DNA of 64,000 nucleotides. Origin: Nocardia uniformis NBRC 13702. GTDB lineage: Bacteria > Actinomycetota > Actinomycetes > Mycobacteriales > Mycobacteriaceae. This document shows positions 17,934 through 27,005 of the stretch, in pieces (position 1 is the first letter of the stretch; each line of letters starts with the position of its first letter). Made by a program: the position numbers and the translations under genes. The notes beneath the pieces are model-generated. The model did no database searches and was not told where the DNA came from. It saw only the letters and a program-made list of their open reading frames with translations. The stretch covers positions 22,688-86,687 of the forward strand of contig NZ_BDCE01000036.1 in NCBI RefSeq assembly GCF_001613345.1, written 5' to 3'.

Positions 17934-20339
17934 GTGACGGATAGCGTCAACGGCGGTTCGGAGATGTCTGCCGTCGAGTCGGCCGATAGCGCGCCCGCGA
18001 AAACAAGGGCCAGGGCGGGTACGGCGAAAACACGCGCCAAAACACCCGCCAAGGTGCCGACATCCGTGGCCGAATGGCTGGCGTCGCGCAGCGACGAGGA
18101 TCTGGTGGCGCTGCTGCAGGTGCGGCCCGATCTGGCGGTGCCGCTGCCCGCCTCCATGGCGGTGCTGGCGGCGCGCACCGAGCAGCGGGCCTCTGTGCTG
18201 CGGGCGACCGATGAGCTGGACACCCTCGATTTCGCCGTGATCGAGACACTGGCCGTGCACGGCGCGGCCGATACCCGCGATCGGCGTCCGGTGCCGCGCA
18301 AGCGCCTGCACGAGCTGCTCTCCGATCGCGTGGCGAAGACGGCCATCAATGCGGCCGTGGACCGATTGCGTTCCCGCGCCCTGGTGTGGGGGCTCGATAC
18401 CGAGCTGCGCCTCACGCCCGCCGCCCAGGAGGCGTTGCCGTGGCCACTGGGCAGCACCACCGAGATTCCCGACGCGCTCGCCGCACCCGAAATCGGTTCC
18501 GCACTGGCGGAGCTCACCTCGCAGGAACGGGCATTACTGGACAAACTCGCGACCACGGGACCGCGCGGGCGCACCCGTGACGCCGCGCCCGAGACTCCGG
18601 CCGATCGTCCGGTGCAGCGGCTGCTGGCCCGACGACTGCTGAATTGGATCGACGCGGAGACGGTGGAGCTGCCGCCCATGGTAGGCCAGGTGCTGCGCGG
18701 CGAAGCCATTACCGATCCGCACGCCCTCACTCCCCCGCAACCGCAGACGACGAAACTCACTGTCGCCGATGTGAATGCGGCCGCCGCCGGTGAGGTCGGC
18801 GAACTGCTTCGGCACAGCGCGGCGATTCTGGAAACACTGGGACAGGTTCCGGCACCGGTACTGCGCTCGGGTGGGCTCGGTGTGCGCGAGATGCGCCGCC
18901 TGGCCAAGCAGACCGGTATCGAGGAGGCCCGGATCGGACTGCTGGCCGAGGTCTTGGCGGCGGCCCGCCTGCTGGACAAGGGCATTCCCGAACCGGCCCC
19001 GGACACCGAGGCCGACGACTACTGGGCCCCCACCACCACCGCGGACGCCTGGGACGCCGCCGTGCCAGCCAAACGCTGGGTGGTGCTCGCGCGCGCCTGG
19101 CTGGAGCTGGATCGCTTTCCGTGGATGATCGGCCTGCGCGACGCCAATGACAAACCGCTGGTGGCACTTTCGCCCGAACTGCGAAATATGCACGCCGTAC
19201 GCGACCGCCGCGCGATGCTCGAGCTGCTCGGCGAATACCCCTCCGCCACCGCACTTTCCGCGACCGAGCTGAGCCGGATCCTGGCCTGGCGACAGCCGCG
19301 CTGGCGGCGGCACTTCCGCGTGGACGCGGTGGAACGCACACTGGCGGAAGCGGAAACGCTGGGCCTCGTCGCGCGCGGCGCGCTCACCTCGGCGGGACGG
19401 GCACTGCTGCACGGCAACGAATCCGGTCCGGCCGATGCCGAGGCGGCCATGGCATCGGCCCTGCCCGAACCCGTGGATCATGTGCTCGTACAGGCGGATC
19501 TGACGGTAATCGCACCCGGTCCACTGATACCGGAACTACAGGACCGCATCGCACTGGTCGCCGATGTCGAATCCACCGGTGCCGCAACGGTGTACCGAAT
19601 CAGCGAGACCTCCGTACGCCGCGCCCTGGACGCGGGCGCCACCGCCACCGAACTGCACAACCTGTTCACCACCCGGTCCCGCACACCGGTGCCGCAGTCG
19701 CTGAGCTATCTCATCGACGATGTGGCCCGCAGGCACGGTCGATTGCGGGTCGGAATGGCGCAATCGTTTGTGCGCAGCGAGGATCCGGCACTCCTGGCCG
19801 AGGTGCTGGCCGCGCCGGTCGCCGGGCAGCTGGCGCTGCGGGCCGTCGCTCCCACCGTGGCCATCTCACATGTGCCACTGGGGGAGGTGCTGGCGCAATT
19901 GCGCGCGGCGGGTTTCAGTCCGGCCGGTGAGAACTCCTCGGGCGTCATAGTCGATCTGCGTTCGCGCGGGATTCGCATCGCACCGCGGCCGAATACCCGG
20001 CCGACCTATCGACCGAATCCGCCGAGCCTCGAGCAGCTGCAATCGCTCGTGGGGGAACTGCGCGCGGGAGAGCGCGCCGCACAGACACATTCGGGCCAGG
20101 CCGTGCGCTCCGACGGCACCCGCACCAGTACCGCCGCCACCCTCGCACTGCTACAACTCGCGGCGCGAGTGCGGCGACCGGTACATATCGGCTACGTGGA
20201 TGCCCAGGGCGTCGCCTCGCAGCGGGTGGTGGAACCGTTGCAGGTGGGCGGCGGCCAACTCGACGCCCTCGACCCGGTGACCGGCGCGGTCCGGCATTTC
20301 ACACTGCACCGGATCGCGTCGGTCGCCCTGGTCGACTGA
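17934..20339 (+). CDS. Helicase-associated (XPB-partner type) protein
   Basis: 801 residues, corresponding to Rv0862c. The N-terminal 45 residues are an Ala/Lys/Thr-rich linker, then a long helical region of winged-helix-like segments (for example AVIETLAVHG...RLHELLSDRVAKTAINAAVDRLRSRALVWG near residues 100-150). The C-terminal 300 residues resemble the helicase C-terminal-like domain (LIDDVARRHGRLRVGMAQSFVRSEDPALLAEVL). I see no Walker A, so it is not itself a helicase. It sits next to the XPB helicase gene in mycobacteria and here, separated only by small genes, suggesting a partner. The GTG at 17934 is used; an ATG at 17964 is possible. Confidence 0.82.
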   Translation: MTDSVNGGSEMSAVESADSAPAKTRARAGTAKTRAKTPAKVPTSVAEWLASRSDEDLVALLQVRPDLAVPLPASMAVLAARTEQRASVLRATDELDTLDFAVIETLAVHGAADTRDRRPVPRKRLHELLSDRVAKTAINAAVDRLRSRALVWGLDTELRLTPAAQEALPWPLGSTTEIPDALAAPEIGSALAELTSQERALLDKLATTGPRGRTRDAAPETPADRPVQRLLARRLLNWIDAETVELPPMVGQVLRGEAITDPHALTPPQPQTTKLTVADVNAAAAGEVGELLRHSAAILETLGQVPAPVLRSGGLGVREMRRLAKQTGIEEARIGLLAEVLAAARLLDKGIPEPAPDTEADDYWAPTTTADAWDAAVPAKRWVVLARAWLELDRFPWMIGLRDANDKPLVALSPELRNMHAVRDRRAMLELLGEYPSATALSATELSRILAWRQPRWRRHFRVDAVERTLAEAETLGLVARGALTSAGRALLHGNESGPADAEAAMASALPEPVDHVLVQADLTVIAPGPLIPELQDRIALVADVESTGAATVYRISETSVRRALDAGATATELHNLFTTRSRTPVPQSLSYLIDDVARRHGRLRVGMAQSFVRSEDPALLAEVLAAPVAGQLALRAVAPTVAISHVPLGEVLAQLRAAGFSPAGENSSGVIVDLRSRGIRIAPRPNTRPTYRPNPPSLEQLQSLVGELRAGERAAQTHSGQAVRSDGTRTSTAATLALLQLAARVRRPVHIGYVDAQGVASQRVVEPLQVGGGQLDALDPVTGAVRHFTLHRIASVALVD

Positions 20340-20362
20340 ACCGCCTCAGGCCCTGAGCTGCC

Positions 20363-20878
20363 TCAAGCCTGCGGGCTGCCCAGGCAGAAGGTGATCTTCG
20401 GATCCGGCACGATTCGGAAACCGATGGCCGCGGTATCGCACGCGAACTCATCGGCCTCGCCGTCGATACGCTTGGTCACCTTGAACGACGCCTCCGGAGC
20501 GGTGCACGCCACGCTCTTGTAACCGGTGACCGTGCTCTCGTTGTAGCAGGCGCCTTCCTTGAAGTTGGGCGCCAGGCACAGGAAAGCGGTGGTCTCGCCG
20601 CTGCGTGTCTCCTCGTAGGAGGTGTACTCCTCCTTGCACTCGGTCTTGCTGTCGTGGACCTGCATGACCTGGTACACAGCCTGCTCCGACGAGCAGTCGA
20701 CCGGCTCGGTCTCGGAATCGACCGTGGACCCCTCGAGGACACTGATGCAGTCGCCGACGGCCGCCTTGGCGGTATCGGACTTGCTGGAATCATCGAACAT
20801 CGAACATCCGGCCAGCGCGGCAACCGCCACGAGTGCCAGTCCGAGGCGCGCGATCGGCCTCGTTCCTGCGAACTTCAC
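20363..20878 (-). CDS. LppU-like cysteine-rich lipoprotein
   Basis: 171-residue lipoprotein with a signal peptide and a canonical lipobox (ALAGC, Cys at residue 25). The mature part has seven cysteines in two similar modules (VGDCISVLEG...VDCSSEQAVYQV; and CYNESTVTGYKSVACTAPEASFKV), the pattern of the actinobacterial LppU/septum-formation-like families. Its role is unknown. It is transcribed against the flanking helicase-associated genes. The ATG at 20878 follows a GAAAGGG tract. Confidence 0.8.
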   Translation of the reverse strand: MKFAGTRPIARLGLALVAVAALAGCSMFDDSSKSDTAKAAVGDCISVLEGSTVDSETEPVDCSSEQAVYQVMQVHDSKTECKEEYTSYEETRSGETTAFLCLAPNFKEGACYNESTVTGYKSVACTAPEASFKVTKRIDGEADEFACDTAAIGFRIVPDPKITFCLGSPQA

Positions 20879-20974
20879 CTGCGAAACCCTTTCCCACCGA
20901 ACCGTTCACGGCTGCCGTGAACGGCGTGAGCGTACCCGCACCCCACCGACGGCCGCATCAGTCCGGTCGACACC

Positions 20975-21073
20975 TCAGTAGTAGTACATACCGGTGCCGC
21001 GCATTCCCATCAGCGACAGGTTGAGGATCATCGGCAGGAAGTTATTGAGCATCTGCAGGCTCAGGTAGGTCAT
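20975..21073 (-). CDS. 32-residue hydrophobic small protein
   Basis: A short frame beginning ATG with GAGGGAAC five bases upstream. It encodes 32 residues: MTYLSLQMLNNFLPMILNLS, then a short Met/Gly stretch and three terminal tyrosines. Five methionines, eight leucines and a central hydrophobic run of about 15 suggest a membrane-associated peptide. It lies on the minus strand between the lipoprotein gene and the divergent XPB gene. The good ribosome site and unusual but regular codon choice favour a real gene; no homologue comes to mind. Confidence 0.6.
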   Translation of the reverse strand: MTYLSLQMLNNFLPMILNLSLMGMRGTGMYYY

Positions 21074-21302
21074 ATCGTTCCCTCTGTTCGCAATAGAAGA
21101 TCTGGGCACACGTCCAGGTGTGGCCCTGCGCACTGTGTCGTGACCTGTCGGCAGGTCGTTACAGGGGCGAACGAAAAAATCGGGCTCTGACGGTGTGATC
21201 TGCGCCGGTAGCGAACGAGTGCGCAGGTCGCGCGCCCCTGTCGGTGGCTTCAGGGAGAATGGACCACGGTCCGGGCGGGCGGACCCTATCTCAGGAGGTG
21301 CC

Positions 21303-22961
21303 GTGACCGACGGTCCATTGATCGTTCAGAGTGACAAGACGCTGCTGCTGGAGGTCGACCACGAGTCGGCCGGTGCGGCGCGTCAGGCGATCGCGCCGTT
21401 CGCGGAATTGGAGCGGGCGCCGGAGCATGTGCACACCTATCGGGTGACGCCACTGGCGCTGTGGAATGCCCGCGCCGCCGGGCACGACGCCGAACAGGTG
21501 GTGGACGCGCTCGTCACCTACTCCCGCTACGCGGTGCCGCAGCCGCTGCTGGTGGACATTGTCGACACTATGGCCCGGTACGGGCGGCTACAGCTGGTGA
21601 AACATCCGACGCATGGGCTGACACTGATATCGCTCGATCGCGCGGTGCTCGAGGAAGTATTGCGGCACAAGAAGATCGCGCCCATGCTCGGCGCGCGCAT
21701 CGACGACGACACCGTTGTCGTGCATCCCTCCGAACGCGGGCGCATCAAGCAGATGCTGTTGAAGATCGGCTGGCCCGCCGAGGATCTCGCCGGATATGTG
21801 GACGGTGAGGCGCACGAGATCGACCTGGACTTCACCTCCAAGGAATGGCATCTGCGCGACTACCAGGAAATGGCGGTCGACTCGTTCTGGGCGGGCGGGT
21901 CCGGCGTGGTGGTGCTGCCGTGTGGCGCGGGTAAGACCATGGTGGGCGCCGCGGCCATGGCGAAGGCGAACGCGACCACGCTGATCCTGGTCACCAATAC
22001 TGTGGCGGGGCGGCAATGGCGGCGTGAACTATTGGCGCGCACCTCGCTGACCGAGGACGAGATCGGCGAATACTCCGGCGAACGCAAGGAGATCCGGCCG
22101 GTCACCATTGCCACCTACCAGGTCGTCACCCGCAAGACCAAGGGCGAGTACCGGCATCTCGAGCTTTTCGACAGCCGGGACTGGGGGCTGGTCATCTACG
22201 ACGAGGTACATCTGCTGCCCGCGCCGGTCTTCCGCATGACCGCCGATCTGCAGTCACGGCGACGACTGGGGCTGACCGCGACCCTGGTGCGCGAGGACGG
22301 CCGCGAGGGCGATGTGTTCTCACTGATCGGCCCGAAGCGCTATGACGCCCCGTGGAAGGATATCGAGGCACAGGGCTGGATCGCGCCCGCCGACTGCGTC
22401 GAGGTGCGGGTGACGCTCACCGATGCCGAGCGGATGGCCTATGCCACCGCCGAACCCGAGGAGCGCTACAAGCTGTGCTCCACCGCGCGCACCAAACTGC
22501 CGGTGGTGGAATCGATTCTGGCGCAACACCAGGGCGCGCCGACGCTGGTCATCGGGGCATATCTGGATCAGCTCGACGAGTTGGGCGAGCATTTGAACGC
22601 ACCCATCATCCAGGGCTCCACCCGCACCAAGGAGCGCGAGGCATTGTTCGAGGCCTTCCGGCAGGGCGAAATTCCCGTGCTTGTGGTGAGCAAGGTCGCT
22701 AACTTCTCCATCGACCTGCCAGAAGCATCTGTCGCCGTACAGGTTTCGGGCACCTTCGGATCGCGGCAGGAGGAGGCACAGCGGCTGGGACGGCTGTTGC
22801 GGCCGAAACACGATGGCGGCCAGGCTCATTTCTATTCGGTCGTCGCCCGTGACACCCTGGACGCCGAATACGCCGCGCACCGGCAGCGTTTCCTGGCGGA
22901 GCAGGGGTACGCCTATCGCATCACCGATGCGGACGATCTGCTGGGACCGACGATAGGATAA
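21303..22961 (+). CDS. ercc3: XPB/Rad25-type DNA helicase
   Basis: 552-residue superfamily 2 helicase, the bacterial homologue of the eukaryotic TFIIH subunit XPB (Rv0861c type), with 3'-5' DNA unwinding activity. An N-terminal XPB domain is followed by the motor: Q-region RDYQEMAV, Walker A VLPCGAGKT near residue 210, DEVH box (VIYDEVHLLPA), motif III LTATLVRED, motif V VVSKVANFSIDLPEA and motif VI QRLGRLLRPK. The GTG at 21303 has AGGAGGTG just upstream, so the start is secure and the longer upstream frame is excluded. It is followed at short distance by DUF3239. Confidence 0.95.
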   Translation: MTDGPLIVQSDKTLLLEVDHESAGAARQAIAPFAELERAPEHVHTYRVTPLALWNARAAGHDAEQVVDALVTYSRYAVPQPLLVDIVDTMARYGRLQLVKHPTHGLTLISLDRAVLEEVLRHKKIAPMLGARIDDDTVVVHPSERGRIKQMLLKIGWPAEDLAGYVDGEAHEIDLDFTSKEWHLRDYQEMAVDSFWAGGSGVVVLPCGAGKTMVGAAAMAKANATTLILVTNTVAGRQWRRELLARTSLTEDEIGEYSGERKEIRPVTIATYQVVTRKTKGEYRHLELFDSRDWGLVIYDEVHLLPAPVFRMTADLQSRRRLGLTATLVREDGREGDVFSLIGPKRYDAPWKDIEAQGWIAPADCVEVRVTLTDAERMAYATAEPEERYKLCSTARTKLPVVESILAQHQGAPTLVIGAYLDQLDELGEHLNAPIIQGSTRTKEREALFEAFRQGEIPVLVVSKVANFSIDLPEASVAVQVSGTFGSRQEEAQRLGRLLRPKHDGGQAHFYSVVARDTLDAEYAAHRQRFLAEQGYAYRITDADDLLGPTIG

Positions 22962-22998
22962 CTGGAGGATGAGCCTCCAGAAGGCGGGAGAGACGCAA

Positions 22999-23679
22999 GT
23001 GCGACGGCGCTTCGAATTCGCGGTGGACCGCGAGCATGCCCGGGCGGTCAATGAGGTCGGGGCCTATCTGCGGCGGTTGCGTGCGCTCGCGATCGCGGCC
23101 GCCATTGTGCTGGGCGTGGGCACCGGATTCCTCATCTGGTTGAACCATCCGTGGTCGTACCTGCTGGCCGTGGCATTCGCGCTCGGGGCGGCGACCGCGT
23201 TGTTCGTCGGCCTCTGGACCCCGCACCGCGCCCGCGTCGACAAGCTGTACACGACCGGCACCCTGGTCCCGACCGTGGTGTCGGAGAGCACCGCCAGGGG
23301 CACCACCCTGCTGGCACTGGTGAATCTGGCGAAGCCGAATGCCGACGGCCCCCGGTACGCGCTGGTGACCCGCACCGTGAAATCCCTACCCGGACACCGC
23401 CCCCGGGCCGGAGAGCGGGTCCCGGCGGTCACTGTGCGCATCGACCGCGCACCCGCCTCCGTCGGTGAGCTCTGGCATTCGGTGACCATGATGCCCATTG
23501 CCTGGGGCACCAGGGATCTGAATGTCATCGAGCGCGCCCGCACCGCCATTCTCGACGTCGAATGGCAGCTGCTCACCGATAATCTCGACCTCGCCGCCAA
23601 AGTCCGCCGGGTCGACTCCAAGCGTCTGCTGATCGACCCGCAGCAGCTCCCAGAAGAATTGCGCGGCGCGCAGGGCTGA
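22999..23679 (+). CDS. DUF3239-like membrane protein
   Basis: About 226 residues. After a short charged start (RRRFEFAVDREHARAVNEVGAYLRRL) come two membrane helices (about residues 25-45 and 55-75), then a cytoplasmic beta-rich domain ending in KRLLIDPQQLPEELRGAQG. The pattern fits DUF3239 of corynebacteria and nocardiae. I prefer the GTG at 22999 because GGGAGAG lies six bases before it; an ATG at 22969 is also in frame but its purine tract touches the start codon. It follows the XPB gene closely and is probably cotranscribed. Function unknown. Confidence 0.75.
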   Translation: MRRRFEFAVDREHARAVNEVGAYLRRLRALAIAAAIVLGVGTGFLIWLNHPWSYLLAVAFALGAATALFVGLWTPHRARVDKLYTTGTLVPTVVSESTARGTTLLALVNLAKPNADGPRYALVTRTVKSLPGHRPRAGERVPAVTVRIDRAPASVGELWHSVTMMPIAWGTRDLNVIERARTAILDVEWQLLTDNLDLAAKVRRVDSKRLLIDPQQLPEELRGAQG

Positions 23680-23744
23680 CGCCGGACGAGAGCACCTCAC
23701 CTCATCCCAGCAGGCCACCCGCCTCATTTCGGCGTGCCGCCCCA

Positions 23745-23822
23745 CGTCATCCCGGCGTGCTTTTGGGCGGGATCCACCTTTGCTCAGGAGTGGATTCCGG
23801 CCAAAGCACGCCGGAATGACGG
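23745..23822. repeat. REP-like palindromic repeat, copy 5
   Basis: Left arm CGTCATCCCGGCGTGCTTTTGG, right arm GTGGATTCCGGCCAAAGC to GGAATGACGG. A decayed left-arm fragment (CTCATTTCGGCGTGCC) sits about 22 bp upstream. Confidence 0.85.
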
Positions 23823-23903
23823 ATACGGGCCGCCGGGAATGACGGGGTCGGGGCGACCGGAAATCGGGTGTCGGCGGTGGGACGATCTCCGTAGACTGGG
23901 CCG

Positions 23904-24542
23904 ATGGTCCCCGCAGCGAATCTGCTGGCGTTCTTTGTCGCGGCAACTGTTTTGATCGTAATCCCTGGTCCCGGTGTGCTTTTCGTCATCGGACGGGCGC
24001 TCACCGATGGACGTAAAGCCGCACTGCAGTCCGTCCTCGGCCATTCGCTGGGGGTGCTGGTGGTGCTCGTCTTCGTGGCGGCCGGACTGGGTGCCGTGGT
24101 GGCGGCGTCGGCGATCGCCCTGACGGTGGTGAAGATCGTCGGCGCGCTGTACCTGATGTACCTCGGCGTGCAGGCGATTCGTGATCGGAAGTCGCTGCGG
24201 GCAGCCCTGCGGGCCGAGGTCGAACCGGCGCAGCGGGGGCGCATGCTGCGGCAGGCATTCCTGGTCGGCATCAGCAATCCGAAGGCCATCATCTTCTTCT
24301 CCGCGGTGCTGCCACAGTTCGTGGATCCGGCCAGCGGGGCGGTGGCCGGGCAGATGTTGGTGCTCGGCCTCGTATTCCTCGTGATCGCACTGGTTTCCGA
24401 TAGCGCGTGGGCATTGCTGGCCGGGTCCGCGCGCAACTGGTTCGCGCGGTCGCCGAAGCGGCTCGAGGCGGTCGGCGGTGCGGGTGGGGTAATGATCTTC
24501 GGTCTGGGGGCGAGTGTGGCGGTGTCGGGTACCAGCCACTAG
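23904..24542 (+). CDS. LysE-family exporter (first of two)
   Basis: 212-residue inner-membrane protein of the LysE/RhtB family, which exports amino acids or related small molecules. Six hydrophobic helices, the family signature near residue 15 (VIPGPGVLFVIGRAL) and the second-half motif (FLVGISNPKAIIFFSAVLPQF) are present. The substrate cannot be inferred. It precedes the secreted M1 peptidase gene by 59 bp in the same direction, so export of a peptide-derived amino acid is a possible link. Confidence 0.88.
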   Translation: MVPAANLLAFFVAATVLIVIPGPGVLFVIGRALTDGRKAALQSVLGHSLGVLVVLVFVAAGLGAVVAASAIALTVVKIVGALYLMYLGVQAIRDRKSLRAALRAEVEPAQRGRMLRQAFLVGISNPKAIIFFSAVLPQFVDPASGAVAGQMLVLGLVFLVIALVSDSAWALLAGSARNWFARSPKRLEAVGGAGGVMIFGLGASVAVSGTSH

Positions 24543-24601
24543 CGGAGCCGACGACTAATATCGGGCTGGCCGGCAAGGGTTGCCGGGAAGGGGCGGCTCG
24601 G

Positions 24602-26008
24602 GTGACAAAGTACAGGCGGTGGCGGTACTCGCTGGCCGGAGTGGCGCTGGTCGCCGCGGTGGCGGCGCCCGCGCAGGCGCAACCGTCGGATCCGCTGTCC
24701 GGCGCACCCGGGCTCGGTGATCCCTACTATCCGCTCGACGGCAATGGCGGCTACGACGCCACCCATTACGAGGTCACCGTCTCCTACGATCCGCCCACCC
24801 GGCACCTCACCGGTTCGGTGCGGATCGACGCGATCGCCACCCAGGCCCTGCGCACCTTCAATCTGGACTACGACGGTCCGGAGCTGACGAAGGTGTCGGT
24901 GAACAACCTGCCCGCCTGGTTCGATCGCACCGATGAGCACGAGCTGGTGATCACTCCCCTGCTGCCGCTGCTGCCCGGTCTGCCGTTGTCGGTGCAGGTC
25001 GAATACGCGGGCCCGGTTCCCGAGGGCGAGGACACCGGCTGGTTCACCTCCCCCAGCGGCGGCGCTTTCGTTGCGGGCGAACCACATTCGGCAACCACCT
25101 GGTACCCGCTCAACGACACGCCTTTGGATAAAGCGACATTCACGCTGAACGCGACGGTGCCGCAGGAGTGGCAGGTCATGTCCAATGGCCTGAGGACCCA
25201 GGACACCGTGACCGATGGCCAACGCACCGTGCGCTGGGAATCGCGGCAACCGGTCATCGGCTACCTGACCACCATGGCCATCGAGAAGTTCGAATTCCTG
25301 GAGCAGCGCCGCGCCGATGGCACGCCCCTGCTGAGCGCCTTCGCTCCGGATGCGTTGGCGGCCAAGGAGAACGAGCTGCGGCTGCCGGAGATCCTCGACT
25401 TCAACGAGGAGCTGTACGGCCCCTACCCGTTCGACGCGGCGGGCGGTATCTACGTCGACACCGAATTGGAATTCTCGCTGGAGACCCAGACCCGCCCCAT
25501 CTACGCGCCGTGGACGGATCTGCAGACGGTGGTGCACGAGATAGCCCACCAGTGGTGGGGTGACTCCATGTCGGTCAAACAGTGGTCCGATATCTGCCTG
25601 AACGAATGCTTCGCCAGCTACACCGCCGACTACCTGTGGCCGGAACGCAAGGAGGGCAAGGATGTCGACACCCAGTACCGCGAGACGGTCACGAAGTTCT
25701 ACGACAACCCCAAGTTCTGGCGCATCACCCTCCACGACCCCGGCGTAGGAAATGAATTCACCTCCGTCTACTACCGCGGCCCGCTCTTCCTGCACGCCCT
25801 GCGCCGCACCCTCGGCGATGACGTGTTCTTCCCCGCCATCCGCGATTTCGTCTCCGCCCACACCTACGGCAATGCCTCGATGCGGGAGTTCCGTGAGTTC
25901 ATACAGTCCAAATCGCCGAATGACCTGACCGGCTTCCTCGAAGCCTGGCTCGACCGCGAAGAACCCCCGGCCGAGGAATTCCTCTACCCGGGGTCGCTCC
26001 GCTCCTGA
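24602..26008 (+). CDS. Secreted M1-family metallopeptidase
   Basis: 468 residues. A signal peptide (RRWRYSLAGVALVAAVAAPAQAQ) is followed by the M1 N-terminal beta domain and the thermolysin-like catalytic domain with HEIAHQWWGD (zinc ligands and catalytic Glu) and the downstream CLNECFASYTADYLW (third zinc ligand Glu). The usual GAMEN exopeptidase motif is replaced by the LEFSLET segment, so aminopeptidase specificity may differ. It stops soon after the catalytic domain and lacks the long C-terminal helical domain of 850-residue M1 enzymes. The GTG at 24602 begins right at the signal peptide; sequence upstream overlaps lysE and is excluded. Confidence 0.9.
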   Translation: MTKYRRWRYSLAGVALVAAVAAPAQAQPSDPLSGAPGLGDPYYPLDGNGGYDATHYEVTVSYDPPTRHLTGSVRIDAIATQALRTFNLDYDGPELTKVSVNNLPAWFDRTDEHELVITPLLPLLPGLPLSVQVEYAGPVPEGEDTGWFTSPSGGAFVAGEPHSATTWYPLNDTPLDKATFTLNATVPQEWQVMSNGLRTQDTVTDGQRTVRWESRQPVIGYLTTMAIEKFEFLEQRRADGTPLLSAFAPDALAAKENELRLPEILDFNEELYGPYPFDAAGGIYVDTELEFSLETQTRPIYAPWTDLQTVVHEIAHQWWGDSMSVKQWSDICLNECFASYTADYLWPERKEGKDVDTQYRETVTKFYDNPKFWRITLHDPGVGNEFTSVYYRGPLFLHALRRTLGDDVFFPAIRDFVSAHTYGNASMREFREFIQSKSPNDLTGFLEAWLDREEPPAEEFLYPGSLRS

Positions 26009-26093
26009 ATGCCCGCTCGACTCTCGTGTCGGCCGCGCGGTGCGCGACTGGCACGAACAGGGAAGTGGGAAGCGGCTCCCGACACCCGCCGCG

Positions 26094-26169
26094 CACACGC
26101 CGCCGGAGAGCAAGGGCACCAGCCCGCCACACACACGCCACCGGACACCAACAGCACCAGCCCGTCACA
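26094..26169. repeat. 38-bp imperfect tandem repeat
   Basis: Two units start at 26094 and 26132 (CACACGCCGCCGGA... and CACACGCCACCGGA...), both running into AGCACCAGCCCG-like sequence; about 80% alike. It lies in the 331-bp spacer between the M1 peptidase and the second lysE gene, which shows no other feature. Confidence 0.7.
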
Positions 26170-26339
26170 CACAAACGTCCGGAGCGGCGAGGGCACCGGA
26201 TAGCTCTGGCGCAGAGGTTTCGACAACCGTGCGGGACGGTCGTGGGACCTGGCGAGCAGGTGGCCGGAGGTACCGCGGCGGTCCAGCGGTTGCCGACTGG
26301 CCCGCGACAGCAGGCCGGTGATCGCGCAGCATCGGATTC

Positions 26340-26987
26340 ATGATCGAAGTGACGGCGGTGCTGGGTGTGGCGGCCGCGGCGTTGGGGATGGTGCTGACGC
26401 CGGGGCCGAACATGATGTATCTGGTGTCGCGGACGGTATCGCAGGGGCGGCGGGCCGGATTCGTGTCGCTGGCGGGGGTGGCGCTCGGGTTCGGGTGTTA
26501 TTTGGCGGCCGCGACCGCGGGAATCACCGCCGTATTCGCCGTGGTGCCGGGCTTGTATATGGCGTTGAAGCTCGCGGGGGCGGGGTACCTCGCCTGGCTG
26601 GCGTGGAAAGTTCTTCGGCCCGGCGGGATATCGGCATTCGCGCCGCAGGATCTGCCCGCCGACCCGGCGCGGCGACTGTTCACCATGGGCCTGGTGACGA
26701 ATCTACTCAATCCGAAGATCGCCATTATGTACATGGCGCTCATTCCGCAGTTCGTGGCGCCGGAGCAGGGGCGGGTGTGGTTGCAGAGCCTGGGCCTCGG
26801 CGCGGTACAGATCGCGGTCGCGTTGAGCGTGAACGGGCTGATCGTCCTGGGTGCGGGCGCGGTCGCCGGCTTCCTCGCCGGGCGGCCGCTGTGGTTGCGG
26901 GCGCAGCGCTGGGTTACCGGAACCATGCTGGGCGCGATAGCGGCCTTGGTCGCCACCGATCGCGCCCGCCCGGTCCCGGCGGCCTGA
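26340..26987 (+). CDS. LysE-family exporter (second)
   Basis: 215 residues, same fold as the exporter at 23904 but clearly divergent in sequence. The family signature is VLTPGPNMMYLVSRTVSQGR near residue 20 and the second-half motif is MGLVTNLLNPKIAIMYMALIPQF. Six membrane helices are predicted by eye. The ATG at 26340 has no strong ribosome site. It converges on dapC with an 18-bp gap. Substrate unknown. Confidence 0.88.
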   Translation: MIEVTAVLGVAAAALGMVLTPGPNMMYLVSRTVSQGRRAGFVSLAGVALGFGCYLAAATAGITAVFAVVPGLYMALKLAGAGYLAWLAWKVLRPGGISAFAPQDLPADPARRLFTMGLVTNLLNPKIAIMYMALIPQFVAPEQGRVWLQSLGLGAVQIAVALSVNGLIVLGAGAVAGFLAGRPLWLRAQRWVTGTMLGAIAALVATDRARPVPAA

Positions 26988-27005
26988 TCAGGGTGCGGGC
27001 GGGCC

